Source: Caenorhabditis elegans
Lineage: Eukaryota; Nematoda; Chromadorea; Rhabditida; Rhabditidae
DNA: 64,000 bases
Direction: 5' to 3'
Assembly (NCBI RefSeq): GCF_000002985.6
Contig: NC_003281.10
Coordinates: forward strand, 5,208,001-5,272,000
The notes below the pieces were generated by a model. That model saw only the letters and a list, made by a program, of their open reading frames with translations, had not been told where the DNA came from and made no database searches. Every line of letters begins with the position of its first letter. The first letter of the stretch is position 1. The position numbers and the translations under genes were made by a program. Below, piece by piece: positions 46,470 to 57,144 of this stretch.

Positions 46470-49400
46470 ATGTTCCGCAAGCTTGGTTCTTCTGGGTCAC
46501 TATGGAAGCCGAAAAATCCGCATTCTTTGGAATACCTCAAATATTTACAAGGAGTGCTCACAAAAAATGAGAAAGTTACGGAAAACAATAAGAAAATATT
46601 AGTAGAAGCATTACGAGCTATCGCAGAAATTCTCATTTGGGGCGATCAGAATGATGCTTCGGTTTTTGAGTGAGTTTTTTTCCAATGTTTTTTTTCAAAT
46701 CTGATGTTGAATTTCAGTTTCTTCCTTGAGCGGCAAATGCTTCTTTATTTCTTGAAAATTATGGAACAAGGAAACACACCACTAAATGTACAATTACTGC
46801 AGACTTTGAACATTTTATTCGAAAATATTCGACATGAAACTTCACTTTGTAAGTTTTTTATATGGATTTTCGCTTAAAATTGCCAGTTTTCAGATTTCCT
46901 TCTAAGTAACAATCATGTAAACTCGATTATTTCCCACAAATTCGATTTACAAAATGATGAGATCATGGCTTACTACATTAGTTTTCTGAAAACTCTTTCA
47001 TTTAAACTGAATCCAGCTACAATCCACTTCTTCTTCAATGAAACGACTGAAGAATTTCCATTGTTGGTAGAAGTTTTGAAGCTTTATAATTGGAATGAAT
47101 CAATGGTTCGAATTGCTGTTAGAAATATTCTTTTAAATATTGTGAGAGTTCAAGATGATTCAATGATTATTTTCGCTATCAAGCATACAAAAGTTAGTAG
47201 AAAATTATTTTGAAAAGGTGTATTTAAGCAATAAATATTACAGGAATATCTATCGGAGTTAATAGATTCTCTAGTTGGTCTCTCACTTGAAATGGACACA
47301 TTTGTACGATCTGCTGAGAATGTGTTAGCTAATCGAGAGAGATTACGAGGAAAAGTGGATGATTTAATTGATTTGATTCATTATATTGGTGAACTATTGG
47401 ATGTGGAAGCTGTCGCCGAAAGTTTATCAATTTTAGGTCAGTTTTACTGCTGGAAAATCAAGTTTTTAATGTTAAATTTTCAGTAACAACACGATACTTA
47501 AGCCCTCTATTACTTTCAAGTATATCACCAAGAAGAGATAATCATTCACTTCTACTCACTCCGATTTCTGCGTTATTTTTTTTCTCTGAATTTTTATTGG
47601 TGAGTTTTAACATTTAAAATTACATTTTTCTAATTTATTTATTTTTCAGATAGTTCGTCACCATGAAACAATATATACATTTTTATCATCTTTCCTATTT
47701 GACACTCAGAATACTTTGACGACCCATTGGATACGTCATAATGAGAAATATTGCTTAGAACCGATTACATTATCATCACCAACCGGAGAATATGTGAATG
47801 AAGACCAGTAAGAGCTGAAATTTTAAAATTTTTGCTTTGAATATAGTATTTTCAGCGTATTTTTCGATTTTCTACTGGAAGCATTTGATTCCAGTCAAGC
47901 AGACGATTCGAAGGCATTCTATGGATTAATGCTGATTTATTCAATGTTTCAGAATAATGGTGAGTTTTAAAAAATTGATTTGTTAAATTAAAATTTCCAT
48001 TTCCAATAACTCCTCTTCAGACAGTAAGTTTTCAATGTTGTAAAGTTCCTGTTCATCTGTGATCGTTTTCTTCATTTTTTTAGTTTTGCATGAACAGTTT
48101 TCAAATTTTTTTGATATCATACAGTAAATATCGTCATCCAGATAATTTTCTATTTAAAAAAAATGAATAAAAAGAGGGCGCGCAGAAATTGCCGAAGTAA
48201 TGTAAATTTAAAGGGACACATGCGTAGCTTGTTGTGTGGGTCTCGCCGCGCTTTGTTTGATTTATCTTGTTTTCTGCTCAAAGAGCTGTTTTTATTTTAG
48301 CGTTGAATGCTTTTTTACCGTTCTCATCGGCTTTTTAATAGGAATATTTAAAAAAAAAGGTTTAATAAATCTTCGTTTTTACAAAATCCATCTAAGATTT
48401 GCATTTGTGAAGCTCAACAAGTAAAGTTTTAAGTAACATTGTTTTTTAAAAAACAATTGAACCAAATTTTGCCGAAACATTAATAACATGACGATACTCT
48501 ATAAAATATTCCTCTTTTCAAAATAAATTTTCAAAAAAAATCCATTTTTCAGCCGATGTTGGAGAACTTCTATCTGCTGCCAACTTCCCAGTGCTCAAAG
48601 AATCAACGACAACTTCATTAGCTCAACAGAATCTTGCTCGTCTCCGAATAGCATCTACGTCTTCCATATCAAAGCGAACGAGAGCTATCACTGAAATTGG
48701 AGTAGAAGCGACCGAGGAAGATGAGATTTTTCATGATGTTCCTGAAGAACAAACGTTGGTAAGTAAATAAATCAACATTGATTGTTACACAAACTTTAAT
48801 ATTTTTAAATTTGAAAATTTTCTTCAAAGTGCTCAAAAATCCTGTCGAAAATTACAGGAAGATCTGGTGGATGATGTATTGGTTGATACTGAAAATTCAG
48901 CAATAAGTGATCCAGAAGTGAGTAGAAAACGTGCATGTATTAATTATTAAAAAAAAAATATAGTTTTCCCCAGTTTTCCTTGACCTAAAACTCAGCAATT
49001 TCAGCCTAAAAACGTGGAGTCAGAATCTCGTTCTCGATTTCAATCTGCTGTTGATGAGCTTCCACCTCCGTCGACTTCTGGATGTGATGGTCGACTTTTT
49101 GATGCACTTTCATCGATTATCAAAGCAGTTGGAACAGATGACAATCGAATTCGACCAATTACATTGGAACTTGCATGTCTTGTAATTCGGCAAATTTTAA
49201 TGACTGTTGATGATGAAAAAGTAAGATTACAAATTCAAAATTGAGCAAAATCAGAATCTAAATTTCATAAATTGTTCAGGTACATACCAGTTTAACGAAA
49301 TTATGCTTCGAAGTTCGTCTAAAACTTTTATCATCAATTGGACAATATGTTAATGGAGAGAATCTGTTTTTGGAGTGGTTTGAGGATGAATATGCAGAAT

Positions 49401-50639
49401 TTGAAGTAAGCCAAGAGGTCCGAAAATAATTTAATTCATCCTTTTTATTCAGGTGAATCACGTGAATTTCGATATAATCGGTCACGAAATGCTTCTTCCT
49501 CCAGCTGCAACTCCTCTTTCGAATCTGCTACTTCATAAGCGATTGCCCAGTGGATTTGAAGAACGAATAAGAACTGTAGGAAACTTTTTAAATTTGAAAA
49601 TTAATTATATATATATTTGCAGCAAATCGTATTCTACCTACATATTCGAAAATTGGAACGAGATTTGACCGGTGAAGGAGACACAGAATTACCTGTGAGA
49701 GTGTTGAATTCTGATCAGGAACCAGTTGCCATCGGTGATTGTATTAATTTACGTGAGTTCATCTGCATAGAAAACACCATATTTCTACTCAAATTAACAA
49801 TTTTCAGATAATTCGGATCTTCTATCCTGCACTGTGGTTCCTCAACAACTATGTTCTCTTGGAAAACCTGGTGATCGTCTTGCTCGATTCCTTGTCACTG
49901 ATAGACTTCAATTAATTCTTGTCGAACCGGATTCTCGAAAAGCCGGATGGGCAATTGTTCGATTCGTAGGACTTCTTCAAGATACAACAATTAATGGAGA
50001 TTCTACGGATTCGAAAGTTTTGCATGTTGTGGTGGAAGGGCAACCCTCGAGAATTAAGGTAAGAATACTAACGGGAAAAAAAAATCAAAAAATTACTTCT
50101 GTTTCAGAAAAGACATCCGGTTTTAACTGCAAAGTTCATATTCGATGATCACATTCGGTGTATGGCAGCAAAGCAACGGCTCACCAAGGTAACGGAAAAA
50201 ATAACCAAAAAGACGGAAAGTTATTGTAAATGGACGAAATCGGCGAAATTAATTGAAAACGTTTGAATTTGCCGCTAAAACCAAACGAAAACCAAACGAA
50301 AGCGAAATTTAACTATCCCTTCAGGTAGAATATACATTTTATTTCTCTTTATAGGGTCGCCAAACAGCACGTGGTCTGAAACTTCAGGCGATATGTTCAG
50401 CTCTTGGAGTTCCACGTATCGATCCAGCGACAATGACGTCATCACCACGAATGAATCCATTCAGAATTGTGAAAGGATGCGCACCGGGAAGTGTACGAAA
50501 AACTGTTTCCACATCATCATCGTCAAGCCAAGGACGTCCCGGACATTATTCTGCAAATCTTAGATCAGCATCTAGAAATGCAGGAATGATACCAGATGAT
50601 CCAACTCAACCGAGTAGTTCTTCGGAAAGAAGATCCTAG
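46470..50639 (+). CDS. gop-1: CLEC16A/Ema homologue, first gene of the gro-1 operon
   Basis: Sixteen exons (46470-46669, 46718-46848, 46894-47192, 47244-47436, 47484-47599, 47650-47807, 47856-47959, 48553-48758, 48858-48917, 49005-49220, 49280-49405, 49453-49575, 49623-49752, 49808-50058, 50108-50188, 50355-50639) give 892 residues. The N-terminal FPL domain (HSLEYLKYLQGVLTKNEKV to about residue 190) and the following helical repeats match CLEC16A and fly Ema, which act in endosome maturation, autophagy and mitophagy. There is no C-type lectin domain or membrane segment despite the mammalian name. The C-terminus is Ser-rich. Known work places worm GOP-1 in vesicle maturation via Rab2 activation. 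An upstream mini-ORF precedes the start. Confidence 0.92.
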
Positions 50640-51032
50640 GGATCAATATCTCTTCAGTTTCATCATTTTATGCTGTAAATTGTATTTAAGTATTCCTATT
50701 CTTTGTAGTACTGTATTTACACATCGTCTAGTTAAAATCACAAATCTCCGAAAAAACAAACCAGTGAACATGTGATATTTCTCTTGCCCATAGTTCTCTT
50801 TTTTTTTTGAAACAAAAACAATTACTTTTATGCTCACCTATTCGAGCCATATTTTTTTCCCAATTACCGGTTGTTTATTTTAATTTCTTTTTTTTTTCTG
50901 TAAATCTACTTTATTTTTAAAACTGCATTTGAGATTGTGTATATTTTTTCAAAATGGTTCAAATGCCGAATCTATCTACTTTTTAATCATTATTCAAACA
51001 GAAAAACCGATTATTTATTCAGATTCTCAAAA
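50640..51032 (+). other. gop-1/gop-2 intercistronic region
   Basis: 3' UTR of gop-1 then T-rich DNA and a TTATTCAG acceptor ending at 51022, ten bases before the gop-2 ATG. This is the likely spliced-leader site. Confidence 0.6.
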
Positions 51033-52394
51033 ATGGCTGAAAAAGCTGAAAATCTTCCATCTTCTTCGGCCGAAGCTTCAGAAGAGCCATCACCTCAAAC
51101 TGGACCAAATGTGAATCAAAAACCATCGATTTTGGTTCTTGGAATGGCTGGTTCTGGAAAAACGACATTTGTTCAGGTAACTTTCATTCAATTTTGAGAG
51201 TTTTCAAACATTACTATTTTCAGCGTCTCACAGCATTCCTACATGCTCGTAAAACACCTCCATATGTGATTAATCTGGATCCGGCAGTTAGCAAAGTACC
51301 TTATCCAGTGAATGTTGACATTCGAGATACTGTGAAATACAAGGAAGTTATGAAAGAATTCGGAATGGGACCAAATGGAGCAATTATGACATGTCTTAAC
51401 CTGATGTGTACTCGTTTTGATAAAGTAATTGAGTTGATTAATAAGAGATCTTCTGATTTCTCAGTTTGTCTTCTTGATACTCCTGGACAAATTGAAGCAT
51501 TCACTTGGAGTGCTAGTGGATCTATTATCACTGATTCATTGGCAAGTAGCCATCCCACGGTAAGGGATTTTGATTTATGAAATCTGCTTGAAATGAAAAA
51601 AGATTCTAATAAATTTTTGACTTTTAAACATTTTTTACAGTTATATTTGGTCTATTTTCTATCATTAAAAGCAAAATGAAAAGTCGATTCTACTCCATAT
51701 TTATTAATTTCGACTTTTCAGGTGGTAATGTACATTGTGGATTCCGCTCGTGCCACAAATCCAACTACATTCATGTCCAATATGCTCTACGCATGTTCCA
51801 TTCTCTACCGTACCAAACTTCCATTCATTGTCGTTTTCAACAAAGCTGATATTGTCAAACCAACATTTGCACTCAAATGGATGCAAGATTTCGAAAGATT
51901 TGATGAAGCTTTAGAGGATGCCAGAAGCAGTTATATGAATGATTTGAGTCGTTCATTGAGTCTCGTTCTTGATGAATTCTATTGCGGACTGAAAACAGGT
52001 TTTTATTCGAAATAAAACCTTTTTTAAATAATAAATTTCAGTTTGCGTCAGTTCTGCAACTGGAGAAGGATTCGAAGATGTAATGACAGCAATCGATGAA
52101 AGTGTTGAAGCATACAAAAAAGAATATGTTCCAATGTATGAAAAAGTGTTGGCTGAGAAAAAACTATTGGATGAGGAGGAGAGAAAGAAAAGAGATGAAG
52201 AGGTAATTGTAGTAATTTAATTCTGATTATCTTCAAATTTTCAGACTCTGAAAGGAAAAGCTGTTCACGACCTGAACAAAGTCGCCAATCCCGACGAATT
52301 TCTGGAGTCGGAGTTGAATTCAAAAATCGATAGAATTCATTTGGGCGGAGTCGATGAAGAGAATGAGGAGGATGCTGAACTCGAAAGATCCTGA
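51033..52394 (+). CDS. gop-2: GPN1-family GTPase (GPN-loop)
   Basis: Exons 51033-51176, 51224-51559, 51722-51998, 52042-52202 and 52245-52394 encode 355 residues. After ~30 Ser/Glu/Pro-rich residues comes the P-loop GMAGSGKTT (residues 37-45), the family-defining GPN tripeptide at 97-99 ([11 protein letters not shown]), DTPGQIE (switch II) and NKADIV (base recognition). The C-terminus is a charged helix rich in Glu and Lys. GPN1 (XAB1/MBDin) shuttles between cytoplasm and nucleus and is needed for assembly and nuclear import of RNA polymerase II. Gene 2 of the gro-1 operon. All nucleotide-binding motifs are intact. Confidence 0.95.
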
Positions 52395-52707
52395 TTTTCT
52401 TTTTGTTTTTGAATTTTTATTCTATTTTGATCCCTGTTTACTTCTTATTGTTCTCATTTTGTTGCGTTGTTTTACATTTTACTCATTTTTGCATAAACTT
52501 GTTGCAAAAATCAATATAATTTTTGATCTGGAAATGGTTTTAAACCTTAACCTTTCATATATTAATAATTTTTTTTCAAAAAAACGTTCTAAAAAGGTTC
52601 CTCATTTTTTCAATATAGGAAATTTTGAAGATCTTTTCCAAAAATGAGGTTCTTCGCTTGAAAAGCCAACATTTAAAACCTTTTTTTTTCCAGAAACCTA
52701 GTGGTTA
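52395..52707 (+). other. gop-2/gop-3 intercistronic region
   Basis: T-rich 3' UTR of gop-2; a strong acceptor (T9 then CCAG, ending 52693) lies 14 bases before the gop-3 ATG. Confidence 0.6.
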
Positions 52708-55635
52708 ATGTCTGAAAAGACGTTCCACAAGGCACAGACCATCCGTGCAAAGGCATCCGGAGTGCCTTCAATCGTCGAAGCTGTACAGTTTCATGGAGTT
52801 CGCATCACAAAAAACGATGCTTTGGTTAAGGAGGTACTACCCAAATTTCAAAATGTTGCACAATTCAATTGAAAATATAAATTGTGAATTAAATTCAACT
52901 TACATGTTTTTTCAGGTTTCCGAATTATACAGAAGTAAAAATCTAGATGAACTTGTTCATAACTCTCATCTGGCGGCTCGTCATCTTCAAGAAGTTGGAT
53001 TAATGGATAATGCAGTTGCTCTAATTGATACATCTCCAAGCTCAAATGAAGGATATGTTGTCAATTTCCTAGTTCGAGAACCAAAATCATTCACTGCTGG
53101 AGTCAAAGCAGGAGTTTCAACGAATGGAGATGCGGATGTCAGTTTAAATGCCGGAAAACAAAGTGTTGGAGGACGAGGAGAGGCAATCAATACACAGTAT
53201 ACATATACTGTAAAGGTAAGGACGAGAGTTGGCACTGCCAGTTTGGCATGTTCTCCCAATATTTTTTAATTATAAAATTTGGAAGTATAAAAAAATGTTT
53301 GCTTCATCTAAAAATAGCCTTTTTCACATGAAAAAAATTGAAAAAAAGTGCTCAAAAATTTCAGAAATTTCCAATTTCCAAACAATTTTGGAGAACTTTC
53401 AAAAATTTTTCCAACTGAAATTAAAGCTATATTCTATCACTAAATTTTATACAAGTCTTAAGAGAAAATGATGAAGTGGCTCATTTTGTAGAATTTCCTA
53501 AAAAATAATATCTTCAGGGCGATCACTGCTTCAACATTTCCGCAATCAAACCATTCCTGGGATGGCAAAAATATTCGAATGTATCAGCGACTCTATACCG
53601 TTCACTTGCACATATGCCATGGAATCAATCAGATGTTGATGAGAATGCAGCTGTTCTTGCATATAATGGACAACTATGGAATCAAAAGCTTTTGCATCAA
53701 GTCAAATTGAATGCGGTAAAGTATTATAAGTGTTTTGTCCAAACTATGATACAGTTCTTCAGATATGGAGAACACTTCGTGCCACTCGAGATGCCGCATT
53801 TTCAGTTCGTGAACAAGCCGGACACACTTTGAAATTCTCGTTGGAGAATGCTGTAGCTGTTGATACAAGAGATAGACCTATTCTTGCAAGTCGTGGAATT
53901 CTTGGTAAGAGTAACAACGACTATTTTTAAAAAATATCTTTTTCGAAAAAATTACGAACGAAAAAAAACTGTATTATGTACCCAAACGCGAAATTTTGCA
54001 GTTCTTGCGCGTTCTTGTTGATAAAAAATATGTAAAAAATTGGAAAAACTACGAAAAGTCGATAAAAATTCCGTACCAACCGGAAAATGTTTCATTAATT
54101 TCTCTTCCTTTTTTCAGCTCGTTTTGCTCAAGAGTACGCAGGAGTATTTGGTGATGCGTCATTTGTGAAGAATACATTAGATTTACAGGTAACAACCTTA
54201 TTTCAACAATTATTTCAAATTCTATTAAAAATAATTCCAGGCAGCTGCCCCTCTTCCACTCGGTTTCATTCTTGCCGCCTCATTCCAAGCGAAACATTTG
54301 AAAGGACTCGGAGATCGAGAAGTTCATATTTTGGATAGATGTTATTTGGGTGGACAACAGGATGTTCGAGGATTTGGTCTGAATACTATTGGAGTGAGTT
54401 TTAACGAAATTCTCTTGAAAGTCAAATAATCATTTTCAGGTTAAAGCAGATAACAGTTGTCTTGGAGGAGGTGCTTCACTTGCTGGTGTCGTTCATTTGT
54501 ATCGGCCATTGATTCCACCAAATATGCTATTTGCACACGCATTCCTTGCATCTGGAAGTGTTGCATCAGTTCATTCCAAAAATTTGGTGCAACAATTACA
54601 GGATACTCAACGAGTATCAGCCGGATTTGGTGAGTTTGAAATTTAGGAAACATTTGGATGAAATGTATTTTTTAAAAATAGATCAGCTTTATTTATTTGA
54701 AAAAAAACGCTCATTAATCAATAGTGATAGTTCCATTCTGAGTTTCTTCTTCTTCCTCGCGGAATACAATTTTTGACTTGTTCGCATCCTTCTTGTGTAC
54801 TTTGTCACCAATCTTCTCATCAACTAAATCTCGAAACTGAAAAAATTTCAAAATTATTCCAAAAAATATTGATGCAGACTACCTTTTTGATGGCTTCTGG
54901 TACGTTTCTAGCGTCGAATGGATTGGCTCCTCCAATAATTAAAGTCTCGTTCGGTAGTTTAGCCAGACGGACGGTGTGCTTCAACATTTTTCTAATTAAT
55001 CTATTTCAATTCAAGTCACTCACTCTCTCTTGACGTCTTCTTCTATATTCCAAGAACTCTGCAGAAAATCCGTGTCCGCCTTGTGTGTTTCTAGTTGGCG
55101 TCGGAGGATTCACGGGTCCAAGACGAATGGATGTCTAAAAAATGTTATATTTTTGCATAAAGAAAACACCATACCTTCACCACTTTTTGAGTTGTGGGCG
55201 TTCTGAATGGAATTGATCGATTATTATTGCTCTTTCTTGATTTGCTTCTATCAGCTGCGTAATGAGGTGTTCTAAAGATCAGCTTTAATTCATTTGGACA
55301 AGTGCTCCTCTAATAAACTTACCCTGTACTCATTTTTGAAACGATTTACGATGATAAGATTGAAAGTGGAAGTTAAATTTAGTCTTTCAAAGTTGAAATA
55401 AAATCTTCATAAATAAATAAATTTAAATGAAAGATTAAATAAATTAACGTTCACGTAGTTAAAAAAATAATTTAAATCTTAACTTCTAATAAAAAATCTC
55501 AATTTTCCAGGACTCGCATTCGTGTTCAAAAGTATTTTCCGGCTGGAACTCAACTACACGTATCCATTGAAATATGTGCTCGGCGATTCATTGCTCGGTG
55601 GATTCCATATTGGAGCTGGTGTCAACTTCTTGTAG
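52708..55635 (+). CDS. gop-3: SAM50/Omp85-family outer-membrane assembly protein
   Basis: Eight exons (52708-52833, 52916-53215, 53518-53715, 53763-53904, 54118-54188, 54241-54393, 54440-54629, 55511-55635) encode 434 residues. Residues ~20-115 resemble a single POTRA-like domain; the rest is a beta-barrel of the bacterial surface antigen family: [34 protein letters not shown] (the conserved Omp85 barrel signature) and a C-terminal strand ending in [12 protein letters not shown] with a final aromatic-aliphatic pair. SAM50 inserts beta-barrel proteins into the mitochondrial outer membrane. The last intron is 881 bp, far longer than the others, and contains a minus-strand gene (54714-55333). 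Gene 3 of the gro-1 operon. Confidence 0.94.
54714..55333 (-). CDS. Uncharacterised small gene nested in gop-3 intron 7
   Basis: Minus-strand exons 55333-55323 (MSTG), 55271-55175 and 55134-55024 join in phase, coding a basic, Pro/Thr-rich segment ([19 protein letters not shown], then [15 protein letters not shown]). Exons 54978-54883 and 54836-54714 also join in phase and code [20 protein letters not shown] to [13 protein letters not shown]. The link between these parts is a 45-nt candidate intron (55023-54979) with a good GTGAGT donor but an AAG acceptor that is not the worm consensus. It gives 145 residues. If the intron is not spliced, the first part reads on to a stop at 55006 (78 aa) and the second could start at an ATG at 54987 (75 aa). 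No domain recognised. Good splice sites and no frame breaks support a real gene. Confidence 0.65.
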
Positions 55636-55948
55636 AGATTAATTGGATGCAAGCACCCCTCAAAAAGATTTTTTTGAAAAACGATAAATTCACAGAATTT
55701 CAGTTCTTTTTCTCCCCCTTTTATTGTTATTTTCATCGTAATGCTGTGCTAGAAGTCAGAGTAAATATGAGTTTTTTTGTGTTCTAGGAATTCCATTTTT
55801 TCAGGAAGCAAATTTAATAAAAATTATCGAATTTCTTGCTCTAAAGATGTTGTACATTTTATGGAAATGTTCGTATAGTAATTCGAACACTTTATATTTC
55901 TCGTTTTAAAACTGTCGGTGTTTTATAGTAAACTATCTTCAGAAAAAA
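55636..55948 (+). other. gop-3/hap-1 intercistronic region
   Basis: 3' UTR of gop-3 with AATAAA at 55816-55821 (TTTAATAAAAATT context), then a TATCTTCAG acceptor ending at 55942, six bases before the hap-1 ATG. Confidence 0.6.
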
Positions 55949-56902
55949 ATGAGCCTACGAAAAATCAATTTCGTAACTGGAAACGTGAAGAAGCTTGAAG
56001 AAGTCAAGGCTATTTTGAAGAATTTCGAGGTAAAATATATTTGATATTATTCGAACGCGAAATTTTGCGCCAAAAGTACGATGCCTGGTCTCAACACGAC
56101 AATATTTTGTTAAATACAAACGAATGTGCGCCTTCAAAGAAAAGTTTCAATCTTTCGTTGCCGTGGAGATATTTTTAGAGTTTTTGTTTAAATTATATAT
56201 TTGTCGTATCGAAACCGGGTACCGTAATCAATCAATTAAATATTTTCAGGTTTCAAACGTGGATGTCGATTTGGATGAATTCCAAGGAGAACCCGAATTT
56301 ATTGCCGAAAGAAAGTGCCGTGAGGCTGTTGAAGCTGTAAAAGGGCCCGTTTTGGTATGGAAAATTGTATTTGTTCTAAAAATTGTCAAATTTCAGGTCG
56401 AAGACACAAGTTTATGCTTCAACGCAATGGGCGGTCTTCCTGGACCTTATATCAAGTGGTTTTTGAAGAATTTGAAACCAGAAGGACTACATAATATGCT
56501 AGGTAAATATTTTAATTTTTTGAAAAAACTTATTTTTCAGCCGGATTTTCTGACAAAACCGCCTATGCTCAATGCATCTTTGCGTACACTGAAGGACTCG
56601 GAAAACCTATTCATGTATTTGCTGGTATGATTTTTTGAATTTAATTCTTTAATTTTATATGTTAATTTAGTTGTTTCATTCCTCAATTTATGAGAGATTT
56701 TTTTTTCAATTTTTCTATTTCAGGAAAATGTCCTGGTCAAATTGTTGCTCCACGTGGTGATACTGCTTTTGGATGGGATCCATGCTTCCAGCCAGATGGT
56801 TTTAAAGAAACATTCGGAGAAATGGATAAAGATGTAAAAAATGAAATTTCTCATCGTGCAAAGGCTCTGGAACTCCTCAAGGAATATTTTCAGAATAATT
56901 AA
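55949..56902 (+). CDS. hap-1: Inosine triphosphate pyrophosphatase (HAM1 family)
   Basis: Exons 55949-56029, 56250-56354, 56397-56502, 56541-56624 and 56724-56902 encode 184 residues, the family's usual size. Signature elements: [14 protein letters not shown] at the N-terminus (substrate phosphate loop), the metal-binding E in [57 protein letters not shown] and the terminal SHRAKAL motif. The enzyme hydrolyses ITP, dITP and XTP to the monophosphates, so keeping deaminated purines out of nucleic acids. Intron 1 holds an inverted repeat pair. Gene 4 of the gro-1 operon; 233 bp before gro-1. Confidence 0.96.
56070..56225. repeat. Inverted repeat pair in hap-1 intron 1
   Basis: Arm 1 (56080-56145) has GATGCCTGGTCTCAACACGA, TTTTGTTAAATAC and GTGCGCCTTC; the partial arm 2 (56199-56225) has TTTGTCGTATCGAAACC and GGGTACCG in the opposite orientation. 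Confidence 0.6.
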
Positions 56903-57103
56903 ATTATTTTTTCTCATCTATGCAATTTCTTGAAAATTTGTTAAGTTTCCGTTGTTATGCATTTGCTTTTATTTAAAAAAAAAAGAATATTTTTACATTA
57001 ATATTAGATATGAGAAAAGAGTAATTTCTGGATTTTAACCTTCCTACAAAAGAATATTTATATTTTTTGTATGATTTTTTAAAAATATCGTCAGGAAATA
57101 ATA

Positions 57104-57144
57104 ACATTTCAGATATACCCTGAACTCTACAGTTTATGATATTC
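57104..57144 (+). promoter_or_regulatory. Two candidate trans-splice acceptors around the first gro-1 ATG
   Basis: ACATTTCAG ends at 57112, upstream of the ATG at 57136. GATATTCAG ends at 57144, inside the coding region just after that ATG. Use of the first keeps the 14-residue mitochondrial leader; use of the second leaves the ATG at 57178 as the first. The rest of the 56903-57135 spacer is AT-rich 3' UTR DNA of hap-1. Confidence 0.55.

Noticed and set aside
53989-54060. Possible dispersed-repeat copy in gop-3 intron 4 (GCGAAATTTTGCAG)
   Set aside because: Too short and lacking the GGTCTCGACACGAC and CGCACACC blocks; not distinguishable from AT-rich background.
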